DNA of 64,000 bases from an uncultured beta proteobacterium (GTDB lineage: Bacteria > Pseudomonadota > Gammaproteobacteria > Burkholderiales > Burkholderiaceae_C), in the NCBI GenBank assembly GCA_903909815.1, contig CAIVXG010000247.1:90336-154335 (forward strand), given 5' to 3'. The notes beneath the pieces were generated by a model. It was not told where the DNA came from. It searched no databases and was given only the letters and a program-made list of their open reading frames with translations. Positions within the stretch are counted from its first letter, which is position 1; every line of letters begins with the position of its first letter. Both the position numbers and the translations under genes were made by a program. Shown here piece by piece: positions 17,731-27,267 of this stretch.

Positions 17731-19884
17731 ATGCCCGCACCTGCCCCCAGCGCCACTCCCGTTTCGCCGCACTCTGCTGATGTTCCGTCAGCACCTGACA
17801 GTGGCACGTTCGTGCGCTTCCCCGGTTCGCCGTTTGAACTTTTCATGCCCTACCCGCCGGCCGGGGATCAGCCGGCGGCGATTGCGCAGCTGGTCGAAGG
17901 CATCAACGACGGCGAGGTGTTTCAGACACTGCTGGGCGTGACGGGGTCCGGCAAGACCTTCACCATGGCGAATGTGATCGCGCGCATGGGACGACCGGCG
18001 ATCGTGTTTGCCCCCAACAAGACGCTGGCGGCGCAGTTGTACAGCGAGTTTCGCGAGTTCTTTCCGAAGAACGCGGTCGAGTATTTTGTGAGCTACTACG
18101 ACTACTACCAGCCCGAGGCCTACGTGCCGCAGCGCGACCTGTTCATCGAGAAGGACTCGGCCATCAACGAGCACATCGAGCAGATGCGCCTGTCGTGCAC
18201 CAAGAGCATTCTGGAGCGACGCGACGTGGTGATTGTGGCCACGGTGTCGGCCATTTACGGCATTGGTCAGCCCGAGGCTTACCACCAGATGGTGATGACG
18301 CTGCGCGCGGGCGACAAGGCTGGCCAGCGCGACGTGATTGCGCAGCTGATCCGTATGCAATACCAGCGTAACGACATCGAATTTTCGCGCGGCACCTTCC
18401 GTGTGCGCGGCGACACCATCGACGTATTTCCGGCCGAGCATTCCGAATTGGCGGTGCGCATCGACCTCTTTGACGACGAGATCGAGTCGCTGCAGCTGTT
18501 CGATCCTTTGACAGGCCGCATTCGGCAGAAGATACCCCGCTTCACGGTCTATCCCAGCAGCCACTACGTCACGCCGCGCGACCGTGTGCTCGCCGCCGTG
18601 GAGACGATCAAGGTCGAACTGGTGCAGCGCGTGAAGGAGCTGCTGGCGGCGGGCAAACTGGTGGAGGCGCAGCGCCTGGAGCAGCGCACCCGCTTTGATC
18701 TGGAGATGTTGAGCGAAGTAGGTCACTGCAAGGGCATCGAAAACTACACGCGCCATCTGTCAGGCGCGGCGCCAGGCGAGCCCCCGGCTACGCTCACCGA
18801 CTACCTGCCCAAGGACTCGCTCATGTTTTTGGATGAGAGCCACGTGCTGATCGGCCAGTTTGGCGGCATGTACAACGGCGACAGGGCACGCAAGACCACC
18901 TTGGTGGAATATGGTTTTCGTCTGCCCAGCGCGCTGGACAACCGACCGCTCAAGTTTGAGGAGTTCCAGACCAAGATGCGCCAGGCGGTGTTCGTCTCGG
19001 CCACACCCGGCAACTGGGAGAACGAGCACACGGGCAAGGTGGTGGAGCAACTGGTGCGCCCCACCGGTCTGGTGGACCCGGAGGTGGAGGTGCGCCCGGC
19101 CACTCATCAGGTGGACGACGTGCTGCAGGAAATCCGCATCCGCGTGGAGAAGAACGAGCGCGTGCTCATCACCACGCTGACCAAGCGCATGGCCGAGCAA
19201 CTGACCGATTACCTTGCCGACAACGGCGTCAAGGTGCGCTACCTGCACAGCGACGTGGACACGGTGGAGCGCGTGGAAATCCTGCGCGATTTGCGCCTGG
19301 GCGCCTTCGACGTGCTGGTGGGCATCAACTTGTTGCGCGAAGGCCTGGACATCCCCGAGGTGTCTCTGGTGGCGATCCTGGACGCCGACAAGGAGGGCTT
19401 TCTGCGCTCTGAGCGGTCACTGATCCAGACCATTGGGCGGGCCGCGCGCAACCTGCATGGGCGCGCCATCTTGTACGCTGACCGCGTCACGGAGTCGATG
19501 CGTAAGGCCATGGGAGAGACCGAGCGCCGACGCGCGCGCCAGGTAGAGCACAACCTGGTGTATGGCATCACGCCGCGCAGCATCGTGAAGCAGGTGAAAG
19601 ACCTGATCGACGGTGTCTACAGCGAAAAGGCGGGGCGTGAAATGGAACGACTGGAGCAGGATGCGCTGCAACGCGCGCTGGTGGAGGACATGAGCGAGAA
19701 GGATGTGTCGCGCGAAATCAAGCGCCTGGAAAAACTGATGCTGGAGCACGCCCGCAATCTGGAGTTCGAAAAGGCGGCGCGGGTGCGCGACCAATTGCAT
19801 CTGCTCAAGCAACAGGCCTTCGGTGCGCCGGGTACAGACAACGTGGTGGCAATTTCCTCCGCTGCCGCAGGTTTACCCGAGTGA
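17731..19884 (+). CDS. uvrB: Excinuclease ABC subunit B
   Basis: DNA-damage recognition helicase-like subunit of nucleotide excision repair. Walker A is [13 protein letters not shown], the beta-hairpin region appears as [15 protein letters not shown], and helicase motif VI is QTIGRAARN. The C-terminal UVR domain ([20 protein letters not shown]) that contacts UvrC is present. I use ATG 17731 ([13 protein letters not shown]), giving 717 residues; an in-frame TTG at 17710 would add seven. I looked for a CTGT-N8-ACAG LexA box upstream and found none. Confidence 0.97.
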   Translation: MPAPAPSATPVSPHSADVPSAPDSGTFVRFPGSPFELFMPYPPAGDQPAAIAQLVEGINDGEVFQTLLGVTGSGKTFTMANVIARMGRPAIVFAPNKTLAAQLYSEFREFFPKNAVEYFVSYYDYYQPEAYVPQRDLFIEKDSAINEHIEQMRLSCTKSILERRDVVIVATVSAIYGIGQPEAYHQMVMTLRAGDKAGQRDVIAQLIRMQYQRNDIEFSRGTFRVRGDTIDVFPAEHSELAVRIDLFDDEIESLQLFDPLTGRIRQKIPRFTVYPSSHYVTPRDRVLAAVETIKVELVQRVKELLAAGKLVEAQRLEQRTRFDLEMLSEVGHCKGIENYTRHLSGAAPGEPPATLTDYLPKDSLMFLDESHVLIGQFGGMYNGDRARKTTLVEYGFRLPSALDNRPLKFEEFQTKMRQAVFVSATPGNWENEHTGKVVEQLVRPTGLVDPEVEVRPATHQVDDVLQEIRIRVEKNERVLITTLTKRMAEQLTDYLADNGVKVRYLHSDVDTVERVEILRDLRLGAFDVLVGINLLREGLDIPEVSLVAILDADKEGFLRSERSLIQTIGRAARNLHGRAILYADRVTESMRKAMGETERRRARQVEHNLVYGITPRSIVKQVKDLIDGVYSEKAGREMERLEQDALQRALVEDMSEKDVSREIKRLEKLMLEHARNLEFEKAARVRDQLHLLKQQAFGAPGTDNVVAISSAAAGLPE

Positions 19885-19902
19885 AACTCCGGGGCTTCTG
19901 TT

Positions 19903-19927
19903 ATACTTGAGCAAATCAGTCGACAAA
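19903..19927 (+). promoter_or_regulatory. Candidate type 1 IscR binding site
   Basis: A 25-base stretch beginning ATACTTGAGC and containing AGTCGAC matches the published type 1 IscR consensus (ATASYYGACTRWWWYAGTCRRSTAT) at about 21 of 25 positions by hand alignment. It lies ~75 bases before iscR, where autorepression by [2Fe-2S]-IscR would be expected. I could not identify a convincing -35/-10 pair beside it. Confidence 0.6.
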
Positions 19928-19950
19928 TGGCGCAGTCGGGTTTATTCCGA

Positions 19951-19965
19951 CCCGGCGGCGCCGGG
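19951..19965. other. GC-rich perfect hairpin in the iscR leader
   Basis: CCCGGC-GGC-GCCGGG forms a six-base-pair stem with a three-base loop, 38 bases before the iscR start. No T-run follows, so it is not a classical terminator. It could end uvrB transcripts weakly or structure the iscR 5' leader. Confidence 0.4.
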
Positions 19966-20003
19966 CGTATCGCGCTGACTGGTCAAACTTTCAGGAGTAG
20001 AAA

Positions 20004-20540
20004 ATGCGTCTCACCACCAAAGGCCGTTTTGCGGTCACCGCGATGATTGACCTGGCTTTGAGGCACGGCACGGGACCGGTCACGCTCGCCGCGATCAGCC
20101 AGCGCCAGCAGATTTCGCTGTCCTATTTGGAGCAACTGTTCGGCAAGCTGCGTCGCAACGACCTGGTGGAGTCCACACGTGGGCCCGGTGGGGGTTACTC
20201 GCTCGGACGCAAGGCCGCAGACATCACGGTGGCCGACATCATCACCTCGGTGGATGAACCCATCGACGCCACGCAGTGCGCTGGCAAGGAAAACTGCCTG
20301 GGTGAGGCCGGGCGCTGCATGACGCACGACTTATGGACCGCCTTGAACGAGCGCATGGTGGCGTTTCTGGACTCGGTGAAGCTGCAGGATTTGGTGGACC
20401 AACAACTCGCCAAGGGTGTGCAGATCGAGGGCAAACCCGCCGTCAAGCGTGCTATTTCCGCCATGCCCGTGGCCAAGCCTATGCGCATGAACATCCCCAA
20501 TTCGGTGTTTGCCCTGGGCAACGCCTTTGCCAAGTCCTGA
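20004..20540 (+). CDS. iscR: Rrf2-family Fe-S cluster regulator IscR
   Basis: 178 residues. An N-terminal winged helix ([19 protein letters not shown]) is followed by the cluster ligands C92, C98, C105 and H108. The Cys spacing is x5-x6 instead of the x5-x5 of E. coli IscR; the ligand set is otherwise complete. An AGGAG ribosome-binding site precedes the ATG. First gene of the isc operon; it presumably represses the operon when its cluster is loaded. Confidence 0.95.
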   Translation: MRLTTKGRFAVTAMIDLALRHGTGPVTLAAISQRQQISLSYLEQLFGKLRRNDLVESTRGPGGGYSLGRKAADITVADIITSVDEPIDATQCAGKENCLGEAGRCMTHDLWTALNERMVAFLDSVKLQDLVDQQLAKGVQIEGKPAVKRAISAMPVAKPMRMNIPNSVFALGNAFAKS

Positions 20541-20553
20541 AAGAACAGTAGCC

Positions 20554-21774
20554 ATGGATACGACGCCTCACTTTCCGATTTACATGGATTACAGCGCCAC
20601 CACGCCGTGCGATCCGCGCGTCGTGGACGCGATGATCCCCTGGTTGCGCGAGCATTTCGGCAACCCCGCTTCGCGCAGCCATGCTTGGGGCTGGGAAGCG
20701 GAAGCCGCGGTGGAGAAAGCGCGCACGCAAGTGGCAGACCTGATCGGCGCGGATCCGCGCGAAATCGTCTGGACTTCGGGCGCCACCGAATCCAACAACC
20801 TGGCGCTCAAGGGCGCGGCGCACTTCTACCAGGGCAAGGGAAAACACATCATCACGGTCAAGACCGAGCACAAGGCAGTGCTTGACACCTGCCGTGAGCT
20901 CGAGCGCCAGGGCTTTGAGGTGACCTATCTGGACGTGCAGAGCGACGGTCTGCTGAACCTGGACAGCTTCAAGGCCGCGATTCGACCCGACACCATTCTG
21001 GCCAGCGTGATGTTCGTGAACAACGAAATCGGTGTGATCCAGGACATCGCCGCGATCGGCAGCGTGTGCCGCGACAAGGGCATCATTTTTCATGTGGATG
21101 CGGCCCAGGCCACGGGTCGCGTGGCCTTCGACCTGAGCCAGTTGCCGGTCGATCTGATGAGCCTCACAGCGCATAAGACTTATGGCCCCAAGGGTATCGG
21201 CGCGCTGTTTGTGCGGCGCAAACCGCGCGTGCGGCTGGAAGCCCAGATGCATGGCGGCGGGCATGAACGCGGCATGCGCTCGGGCACCTTGCCCACGCAC
21301 CAGATTGCCGGCATGGGCGAGGCCTACCGCATCGCGAAGGAAGAAATGGCGAGCGAGACGCTGCGCATCCGGGGCCTGCACGACCGCATGGTGGCGGGCC
21401 TCAAGGGCATTGAGCAGGTGTTCATCAATGGGCACGAGACACAGCGCATCCCGCACAACCTGAACATGAGCTTCAACTACGTCGAAGGCGAGTCGCTGAT
21501 CATGGGCATCAAGGGTTTGGCCGTCTCCAGCGGCTCGGCTTGCACCTCGGCCAGCCTCGAGCCCAGCTACGTGCTGCGCGCGCTGGGTCGCAGCGATGAA
21601 CTCGCACACAGCAGCCTGCGCATGACCATCGGCCGCTTCACGACCGAGGCCGAGATCGATTACGCGGTGGATACGATCAAGACCAATGTGGCCAAGCTGC
21701 GCGACCTGAGTCCGCTGTGGGAGATGTATCTGGACGGCGTTGACATCAGTGCCATTCAGTGGGCAGCGCACTGA
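20554..21774 (+). CDS. iscS: Cysteine desulfurase
   Basis: PLP enzyme that supplies persulfide sulfur for Fe-S clusters and tRNA thiolation. The PLP lysine is in [17 protein letters not shown], and the persulfide cysteine is in [23 protein letters not shown] 20554 ([18 protein letters not shown]) gives 406 residues, the normal IscS size. It lies 13 bases after iscR. Persulfide goes to IscU and possibly to tRNA-modification enzymes whose products SelU then uses. Confidence 0.97.
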   Translation: MDTTPHFPIYMDYSATTPCDPRVVDAMIPWLREHFGNPASRSHAWGWEAEAAVEKARTQVADLIGADPREIVWTSGATESNNLALKGAAHFYQGKGKHIITVKTEHKAVLDTCRELERQGFEVTYLDVQSDGLLNLDSFKAAIRPDTILASVMFVNNEIGVIQDIAAIGSVCRDKGIIFHVDAAQATGRVAFDLSQLPVDLMSLTAHKTYGPKGIGALFVRRKPRVRLEAQMHGGGHERGMRSGTLPTHQIAGMGEAYRIAKEEMASETLRIRGLHDRMVAGLKGIEQVFINGHETQRIPHNLNMSFNYVEGESLIMGIKGLAVSSGSACTSASLEPSYVLRALGRSDELAHSSLRMTIGRFTTEAEIDYAVDTIKTNVAKLRDLSPLWEMYLDGVDISAIQWAAH

Positions 21775-21800
21775 TCTATGTGCAAACATGACAACAGAAT

Positions 21801-21975
21801 TGTCATTGCGAGCAGCCTGTTTCCGACTGCGAAGCTGCATACTGGCGATGCGGCCCGGATTCGTCATTGCGATTGCCGCGTCGCTTTCGCTCGTCGCAAT
21901 AACGGCGCGGCAATCTAGGGTGGAGCGCCACAGAAAAATTCATGGATTGCCACGGCCTACGGCCTCGCAATGACG
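21801..21975. repeat. REP-like repeat cluster between iscS and iscU, copy 2
   Basis: At least three repeat arms fill the 227-base gap: TGTCATTGCGAG (21801), CGTCATTGCGATTGCCGCG (21862) and CATGGATTGCC...CCTCGCAATGACG (about 21941-21975). They can pair in several ways to form long hairpins. The gap is unusual because iscS and iscU are normally close together. Confidence 0.75.
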
Positions 21976-22001
21976 TAACAACGAGATAAGAGGTAAAGAA
22001 A

Positions 22002-22388
22002 ATGGCATACAGTGAAAAAGTTGTCGAGCACTACGAGAACCCGCGCAACGTGGGTTCCTTCGACAAGGGTGACGAATCGGTTGGCACCGGCATGGTTGGC
22101 GCGCCGGCCTGTGGCGACGTGATGAAGCTGCAAATCAAGGTCAATCCGCAGACCGGGGTGATCGAAGACGCGCGCTTCAAGACCTATGGCTGCGGCTCGG
22201 CCATTGCTTCGTCGTCGCTGGTGACCGAATGGGTCAAGGGCAAAACCCTGGATCAGGCCGCCGCGCTGAAAAACAGCGAGATCGCCGAAGAGCTGGCGTT
22301 GCCGCCGGTGAAAATCCACTGCTCCATTCTGGCCGAGGACGCGATCAAGGCGGCGGTGGCCGATTACCGCCAAAAGCACCTTTCCTGA
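22002..22388 (+). CDS. iscU: Fe-S cluster scaffold protein
   Basis: Assembles [2Fe-2S] and [4Fe-4S] clusters on three cysteines, seen here in [22 protein letters not shown] and [10 protein letters not shown]. The LPPVK motif recognised by HscA is present directly before the third cysteine ([11 protein letters not shown]). 128 residues, normal length. It follows an iscS-iscU gap full of repeats. Confidence 0.97.
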   Translation: MAYSEKVVEHYENPRNVGSFDKGDESVGTGMVGAPACGDVMKLQIKVNPQTGVIEDARFKTYGCGSAIASSSLVTEWVKGKTLDQAAALKNSEIAEELALPPVKIHCSILAEDAIKAAVADYRQKHLS

Positions 22389-22437
22389 AACCGACAATGC
22401 GTGTCCACGCTCGCTGCGTTGCATTAACGAAAATATC

Positions 22438-22761
22438 ATGGCAGTGACTCTGACTGAAGCCGCCGCAAGGCATGTGACCCGCTACCTGGCCAAACGCGGC
22501 AAAGGCGTGGGCGTGAGCCTGGGCGTGAAGACCACAGGCTGTTCCGGCCTGGCCTACAAGCTCGAATACGTGGATGAATTTGCGCTCGAAGACACCGTGT
22601 TCGAAGGGCATGGCGTCAAGCTCGCGGTCGATCCCAAGAGCCTGGCTTATCTGGATGGAACCGAACTGGATTTCGTGCGCGAGGGGCTGAACGAGGGCTT
22701 CCGCTTCAACAATCCCAATGAACGCGACAAGTGCGGGTGCGGCGAATCTTTTCGTGTGTAA
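22438..22761 (+). CDS. iscA: A-type Fe-S carrier protein
   Basis: 107-residue A-type carrier that moves Fe-S clusters or iron from IscU to targets. The three conserved cysteines are in [15 protein letters not shown] and the C-terminal [10 protein letters not shown]. It lies 49 bases after iscU. ErpA is an alternative name for close relatives, but the operon position favours IscA. Confidence 0.95.
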   Translation: MAVTLTEAAARHVTRYLAKRGKGVGVSLGVKTTGCSGLAYKLEYVDEFALEDTVFEGHGVKLAVDPKSLAYLDGTELDFVREGLNEGFRFNNPNERDKCGCGESFRV

Positions 22762-22840
22762 GGTTGCGGCGCGCGATCAGCTCGCTACTGCCGCGTCTTC
22801 GCGACTGGCGCGTCGCCTCGCTTGCGGCCACCGACCCACT

Positions 22841-22935
22841 CGTCATCGCGAGGCCGCAGGCCGTGGCGATCCATGCATCCGTCCCATGAAACTCGCGCAT
22901 TGCCGCGTCGCTGCGCTCCTCGCGCTGGCGATTCG
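22841..22935. repeat. REP-like repeat between iscA and hscB, copy 3 (diverged)
   Basis: CGTCATCGCGAGGCC (22841) and GGCGATCCATG (22865) are diverged forms of the repeat arms, followed by CATTGCCGCGTCGCTGCGCT. This fills most of the 254-base gap in the isc operon. I see no gene in the gap. Confidence 0.6.
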
Positions 22936-23015
22936 GTCAATGCCGGTTCATGGCTGGCATGCGGCCGGTATGCGGTTTGCGCCGGCGCAAAAGGGCAACA
23001 GAATTTTTCGACCCA

Positions 23016-23558
23016 ATGACCAGCCTTCAGTCCAATGACTTTGAACTGTTCGATCTGCCTGCGCGGTTTGCGCAGGATCGCGCGGCCATCGATGCGCGCT
23101 GGAAAGCCCTGCAGCGCGAGGCGCATCCGGACAGGTTCGCGGCCGAGGACGCCACCGCGCAGCGCCTGGCACTGCAATGGTCGGTGCGCATCAACGAGGC
23201 CTACCAACGGCTGAAGGACCCGCAAAAGCGCGCTGCCTACTTGTGCGAGTTGAATGGAGCGCCCATCGCTGCCCACACCAACACCTCCATGCCAGGCGCA
23301 TTCCTGATGCTGCAGATGAGCTGGCGCGAAGCGCTGGAGGACGCCAGCGGTGTGGATGAGCTCGAGGCCATCGGCACACTCGCTCAGAGCTACAAGAAGT
23401 TGGCACTCGCGAGGATTGAAGCTGGAGTCGACCTGGAACACGACTACACGGCGGCAGCGGGCGAGGTCAGAGCCCTGATGTTTGTGGAGAAATTTCTGGC
23501 CGAGGTGCACACGCGCATCGAGCAGGCCGAAAATGCGGCTGCGGCTAAGGGACAATAA
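23016..23558 (+). CDS. hscB: Fe-S cluster co-chaperone HscB
   Basis: J-domain co-chaperone that delivers IscU to HscA. The HPD motif appears in [12 protein letters not shown], and the C-terminal IscU-binding helices follow. ATG 23016 ([18 protein letters not shown]) gives 180 residues. The in-frame upstream extension lies in the repeat region and is rejected. It ends four bases before hscA. Confidence 0.93.
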   Translation: MTSLQSNDFELFDLPARFAQDRAAIDARWKALQREAHPDRFAAEDATAQRLALQWSVRINEAYQRLKDPQKRAAYLCELNGAPIAAHTNTSMPGAFLMLQMSWREALEDASGVDELEAIGTLAQSYKKLALARIEAGVDLEHDYTAAAGEVRALMFVEKFLAEVHTRIEQAENAAAAKGQ

Positions 23559-23562
23559 GAGC

Positions 23563-25419
23563 ATGGCTTTACTTCAAATTTCCGAGCCCGGACAGACGCC
23601 CGACCCGCATCAGCGGCGCGTCGCCGTGGGCATCGACCTGGGCACGACCCATTCGCTGGTAGCGGCGGTGCGCAGCGGCGTGGCCGAGTGTCTTCCCGAT
23701 GAGCAGGGCAGGGTGATACTGCCCTCGGTTGTGCGCTATCTGGCCGACAGTGGGCGCATGATCGGTTATGAGGCGCTGGCCGCCACAGCGCAGGATCCCC
23801 AAAACACCATTTCGTCCGTGAAACGTTTCATGGGCCGCGGCCTGGACGACATCGTGCGCCGCGACAAGCTCCCCTACAGCTTCGTCGAGCAAAAGGGAAT
23901 GATCAGCCTGCACACCGTGGCAGGGGTGAAGTCACCGGTGGAAGTGAGCGCCGAGATTCTGGCCACGCTGCGCTACCGAGCCGAGGACACCTTCAACGCC
24001 GATCTCTATGGCGCCGTGATCACAGTGCCAGCGTATTTTGACGACGCGCAGCGCCAAGCGACCAAGGACGCAGCACAACTCGCCGGCATCAAGGTGCTGC
24101 GCCTGATCAACGAACCCACGGCTGCAGCCATCGCTTACGGGCTGGACAACGCCAGCGAAGGGATCTACGCGATCTACGACCTGGGCGGGGGCACCTTCGA
24201 TATTTCGATCCTGCGCCTGTCCAAAGGCGTGTTTGAAGTCCTGGCCACGGGCGGTGACTCTGCCCTGGGCGGCGATGACTACGACCGGGCCCTGGCCGAC
24301 TGGGTCATGGCGCAGGCAGGCGTGCAGGTCAAGACTCCGCAAGACAAGGCCATCGCCATCATCGCTGCGCGCGCCTGCAAGGAACAGCTGTCGGCCGCGC
24401 ACTGCGCCGCTTGCCACGCCTGCATTGGCGGCGAAAACGTGCGCTTCGACGTGGTGAAGGATCAGTTCGAGAGGCTCACCGCAGAACTCACAGCACGCAC
24501 CATGAGCGCGGTGCGCAAGACGCTGCGCGACGCGGGCTTAAGCAAGGACGAGATCAAGGGCGTGGTCATGGTCGGCGGCTCCACCCGCATGCCGCAGATC
24601 CAGCGCGCCGTGGCCGAGTTCTTCGGACGCGAGCCTTTGACCAATCTGAATCCGGACGAAGTGGTCGCCATTGGCGCAGCCATTCAGGCCAATCAACTGG
24701 CCGGCAACAACGCTGCCGGCGAGCTGCTGCTGCTGGACGTGATCCCATTGTCGCTGGGGATTGAGACCATGGGTGGCCTGGTGGAGCGCATCGTGCCGCG
24801 CAATCAGACCATTCCCATAGCGATGGCGCAGGACTTCACCACCTTCAAGGACGGTCAGACCGCGTTGGCGCTGCATGTGGTGCAGGGCGAACGCGACCTG
24901 GTGGCCGACTGCCGCAGCCTGGCGCGATTTGAGCTGCGCGGCATTCCGCCGATGGTGGCGGGGGCGGCGCGCATCCGAGTGAGCTTCACCGTCGACGCCG
25001 ATGGTCTGCTCAGCGTCGAGGCGACAGAGCAGCTCTCGGGTGTGCACGCCCGGATCGACGTCAAGCCTTCCTATGGTTTGAGCGACGAGCAGATCGCCAC
25101 CATGCTGCGGGACAGTTTTTCCACCGCGCAGCAAGATATGCAGGCCAGGGCGCTGGCCGAGGCACGGTTGGAGGCCGATCGCATGGTCCTGGCCACGCAC
25201 AGCGCGCTCCAGGCCGACGGCGATTTGCTGGACGGCAATGAACGCGTCCGGATCGACGCCTTGATTCTGGCCGCCGAGCAGGCCAAGCCGCATGCCGACG
25301 CGGCTCGCATTGAAGCCGCAACCCAGGCCCTGGCCAAGGGCACCGAGGCTTTTGCCGCTGAGCGCATGAACCGCGGCATCCGACAGGCCCTGGCGGGCCG
25401 AAACATAGAAACTGTTTGA
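23563..25419 (+). CDS. hscA: Hsp70-type Fe-S chaperone HscA
   Basis: ATP-dependent chaperone that releases clusters from IscU. The nucleotide-binding domain has GIDLGTTHS and [11 protein letters not shown], and the substrate-binding domain follows ([20 protein letters not shown]). 618 residues from ATG 23563 ([14 protein letters not shown]). Odd: residues 272-287 contain four cysteines, C272 then CAACHAC (C281, C284, C287), in a segment where I do not expect cysteines in HscA. The motif includes CxxCH. Confidence 0.95.
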   Translation: MALLQISEPGQTPDPHQRRVAVGIDLGTTHSLVAAVRSGVAECLPDEQGRVILPSVVRYLADSGRMIGYEALAATAQDPQNTISSVKRFMGRGLDDIVRRDKLPYSFVEQKGMISLHTVAGVKSPVEVSAEILATLRYRAEDTFNADLYGAVITVPAYFDDAQRQATKDAAQLAGIKVLRLINEPTAAAIAYGLDNASEGIYAIYDLGGGTFDISILRLSKGVFEVLATGGDSALGGDDYDRALADWVMAQAGVQVKTPQDKAIAIIAARACKEQLSAAHCAACHACIGGENVRFDVVKDQFERLTAELTARTMSAVRKTLRDAGLSKDEIKGVVMVGGSTRMPQIQRAVAEFFGREPLTNLNPDEVVAIGAAIQANQLAGNNAAGELLLLDVIPLSLGIETMGGLVERIVPRNQTIPIAMAQDFTTFKDGQTALALHVVQGERDLVADCRSLARFELRGIPPMVAGAARIRVSFTVDADGLLSVEATEQLSGVHARIDVKPSYGLSDEQIATMLRDSFSTAQQDMQARALAEARLEADRMVLATHSALQADGDLLDGNERVRIDALILAAEQAKPHADAARIEAATQALAKGTEAFAAERMNRGIRQALAGRNIETV

Positions 25420-25426
25420 GAATCCC

Positions 25427-25765
25427 ATGCCCATCATCAACATCCTGCCGCATCCCGAATACTGCCCGCAAGGCGTGCAAATATCTGCGCCCGTGGGCAC
25501 CAGCATCTGCGAAGCGCTGCTGGAGAACAGGATCAACATCGAGCACGCCTGCGACATGAGCTGCGCCTGCACCACCTGCCACGTGATCGTGCGCGAAGGT
25601 TTCAACTCGCTGAATGAACTCGACGAGAGCGAGGAAGATCTGCTGGACCGCGCCTGGGGCCTGGAGCCAAACTCGCGCCTGAGCTGTCAGGCGATATTGG
25701 CGCAGCACGACATCACCGTGGATATCCCCCGCTACTCGATCAACCACGCCAAAGAGAACCACTGA
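25427..25765 (+). CDS. fdx: ISC-type [2Fe-2S] ferredoxin
   Basis: Adrenodoxin-type ferredoxin supplying electrons for Fe-S assembly. Cluster cysteines are in CDMSCACTTCHV with the distal one in LSCQAIL. 112 residues. It starts seven bases after hscA, and its stop overlaps the dnaQ start by one base (TGATG). No iscX gene follows. Confidence 0.96.
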   Translation: MPIINILPHPEYCPQGVQISAPVGTSICEALLENRINIEHACDMSCACTTCHVIVREGFNSLNELDESEEDLLDRAWGLEPNSRLSCQAILAQHDITVDIPRYSINHAKENH

Positions 25766-26481
25766 TGCGCCAGATCGTCCTCGACACTGAAACCACGGGC
25801 CTGTCGGCTGCAGGCGGCGACCGCATCATTGAAATCGGCTGCGTGGAACTGCTGCACCGAAAGCTCACAGGCAACAACAAGCATTTCTATCTGAACCCCG
25901 AGCGCGACAGCCACGAAGACGCGCTCAAGGTGCACGGCATCAGCAACGAATTTTTGCGCGATAAGCCCAAGTTCTCGGCCGTGGCAGATGAGCTGCTGGA
26001 GTATCTGGCGGGCGCCGAAATCATCATCCACAACGCACAGTTCGATGTGGGTTTTCTGAACAGGGAATTGGAGTTGCTGGGGCGTGAGGTCCTGAGCCAA
26101 CATGTGGGCAGCGTCACCGATACCCTGGCGATGGCCAAAGAAATGTTCCCCGGCAAGCGCAATTCACTCGATGCCCTGTGCAACCGCCTCGGTGTCGACA
26201 ACTCGGGGCGAACCCTGCACGGCGCTTTGCTCGATGCGGAGCTGCTGGCCGATGTCTACATCAACCTCACACGTGGCCAGGATGCTTTGCTGATTGACTC
26301 GGGTGAGCCGCAGGGAACCCAGAGCGCGGGCGCCGCGGCCCTGGATCTCAGTGCCTATGATTTGCCTGTGATCCTGGCAAATGAGCAGGAGTCACTCGCC
26401 CATGAGGAAGTCCTGGGCCAACTCGACAAGTCCAGCAAAGGTAAAACAGTTTGGAGAAATTTGGCCTCTTCTATGGCATAA
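25765..26481 (+). CDS. dnaQ: DNA polymerase III epsilon subunit (3'-5' proofreading exonuclease)
   Basis: DEDDh exonuclease. Exo I is DTETTGLSAAGGDRIIEIG, Exo II is IIHNAQFDVGFLNREL, and Exo III is HGALLDAELLADVY. 238 residues, normal for DnaQ. Its ATG overlaps the fdx stop, so it may be translated from the isc transcript, linking proofreading-subunit expression to Fe-S status; that link is inference. Confidence 0.95.
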   Translation: MRQIVLDTETTGLSAAGGDRIIEIGCVELLHRKLTGNNKHFYLNPERDSHEDALKVHGISNEFLRDKPKFSAVADELLEYLAGAEIIIHNAQFDVGFLNRELELLGREVLSQHVGSVTDTLAMAKEMFPGKRNSLDALCNRLGVDNSGRTLHGALLDAELLADVYINLTRGQDALLIDSGEPQGTQSAGAAALDLSAYDLPVILANEQESLAHEEVLGQLDKSSKGKTVWRNLASSMA

Positions 26482-26482
26482 T
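26477..26482 (+). promoter_or_regulatory. Possible -10 element for tRNA-Val
   Basis: CATAAT overlaps the dnaQ stop codon and lies 26 bases before the tRNA. A clear -35 at normal spacing is not evident (TTGGAG at 26451 would leave 20 bases), so the tRNA may instead be processed from the dnaQ transcript. Confidence 0.3.
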
Positions 26483-26507
26483 TCGAGGCTTACCTGAACA
26501 GAATTCA

Positions 26508-26582
26508 GGGCGGTTAGCTCAGGGGTAGAGCACTGCATTCACACTGCAGGGGTCGCAAGTTCGAAACTTGCACTGCCCACCA
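26508..26582 (+). tRNA. tRNA-Val (anticodon CAC)
   Basis: Full cloverleaf by hand. Acceptor GGGCGGT pairs with ACTGCCC (one G-T). The D stem is GCTC/GAGC. The anticodon stem is CTGCA/TGCAG with loop TTCACAC, so the anticodon at 26540-26542 is CAC, reading GUG (Val). The T stem is GCAAG/CTTGC around TTCGAAA. Discriminator A and an encoded CCA are present. Confidence 0.95.
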
Positions 26583-26627
26583 ATATTGCTAATAAAATCA
26601 ACAGCTTGTAGCTGTTTTCAGCAAAAG

Positions 26628-26646
26628 AGGTGTAAAAAAGTAGTAC
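26628..26646 (+). repeat. 19-base direct repeat, left copy
   Basis: AGGTGTAAAAAAGTAGTAC occurs here, 46 bases after the tRNA, and again exactly at 59753-59771 in the same orientation. Similarity extends upstream: CTAATAAAATCAA here against CTAACAAAATCAA there. Together the two copies bracket the accessory part of the window. Confidence 0.8.
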
Positions 26647-26668
26647 GAAACGCTCGTGCTACTTTTTT
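26634..26668. terminator. Bidirectional terminator hairpin after tRNA-Val
   Basis: AAAAAAGTAG (26634-26643) pairs perfectly with CTACTTTTTT (26659-26668), followed by more T on the plus strand and an A/T run in the other direction. It would terminate the tRNA transcript. The right direct-repeat copy has an equivalent hairpin. Confidence 0.65.
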
Positions 26669-26855
26669 TTCGTCTGTACTTCCCAAATTCAGTACATTTT
26701 TTGTTTGAATTTTCCGCAAAAGCAGCTATCGGACAGCTACGGACGGCTTGACGTGTCTTGTGGGAGCAACGCTACAGCGAAGAAGTTCGCGGCGCGAGGC
26801 TGGAGTGCGGTCAGTCCCATAAACTTTCCCTGTTCCAAAAACACGAGTGGCCTTT

Positions 26856-27170
26856 ATGGATGATGAGATTGAAATCGTTTACTCCCCGTTGCAGCAGACC
26901 TACACGAGCGGTGGCCACGAGTTAAAGATCCACATCTACAGTGCTGCGGACGAGGCTGATTGGATGCTCGATGTGGTCGATGCTGGCGGCTCGTCTACCG
27001 TTTGGGACGACAGGTTTGCGACTGACCAGGAGGCGCTGGACGAAGCGCTGCGCACGATCGCTGAAGAAGGCGTGGAAGTGTTTTTGACTGAAGCGCAGCC
27101 TGGCAAGACGCATTGGGTTTTTGCTCGTGCAGTCGGAGTTCGTCAGCGGGATGGTCCAAGCAGTGACTAA
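26856..27170 (+). CDS. Small acidic protein of unknown function
   Basis: 104 residues from ATG 26856 (MDDEIEIVYSPLQQTYTSGG); a GTG three codons upstream is also possible. The sequence is acidic, without membrane segments, and suggests alternating strands then a helix (TDQEALDEALRTIAEEGVEV). No family recognised. It lies alone between the tRNA terminator and the low-GC lipoprotein. Confidence 0.6.
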   Translation: MDDEIEIVYSPLQQTYTSGGHELKIHIYSAADEADWMLDVVDAGGSSTVWDDRFATDQEALDEALRTIAEEGVEVFLTEAQPGKTHWVFARAVGVRQRDGPSSD

Positions 27171-27267
27171 TTCCAAATGGTCCGCATCAACTATCCTGGC
27201 AACACGCCGGCCAAGCTAATTGTCGCCAACCATCCAAACAATCAACATCAAACAGGGGCGCACAAAT

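Noticed and set aside
17788..18756. 322-codon minus-strand frame opposite uvrB
   Set aside because: Same antisense composition bias; UvrB motifs are intact on the other strand.
20479..21867. 462-codon minus-strand frame opposite iscS
   Set aside because: No domain features; IscS on the plus strand has all catalytic residues. High-GC antisense artefact.
24403..24417. CAACH as a c-type haem site
   Set aside because: HscA is cytoplasmic, where haem attachment to CxxCH does not normally occur; retained only as a possible metal site.
26508..26583. tRNA 3' end as a classical att site duplicated at the right edge
   Set aside because: The sequence around 59640-59760 does not repeat the tRNA 3' end; only the downstream 19-base element is shared.
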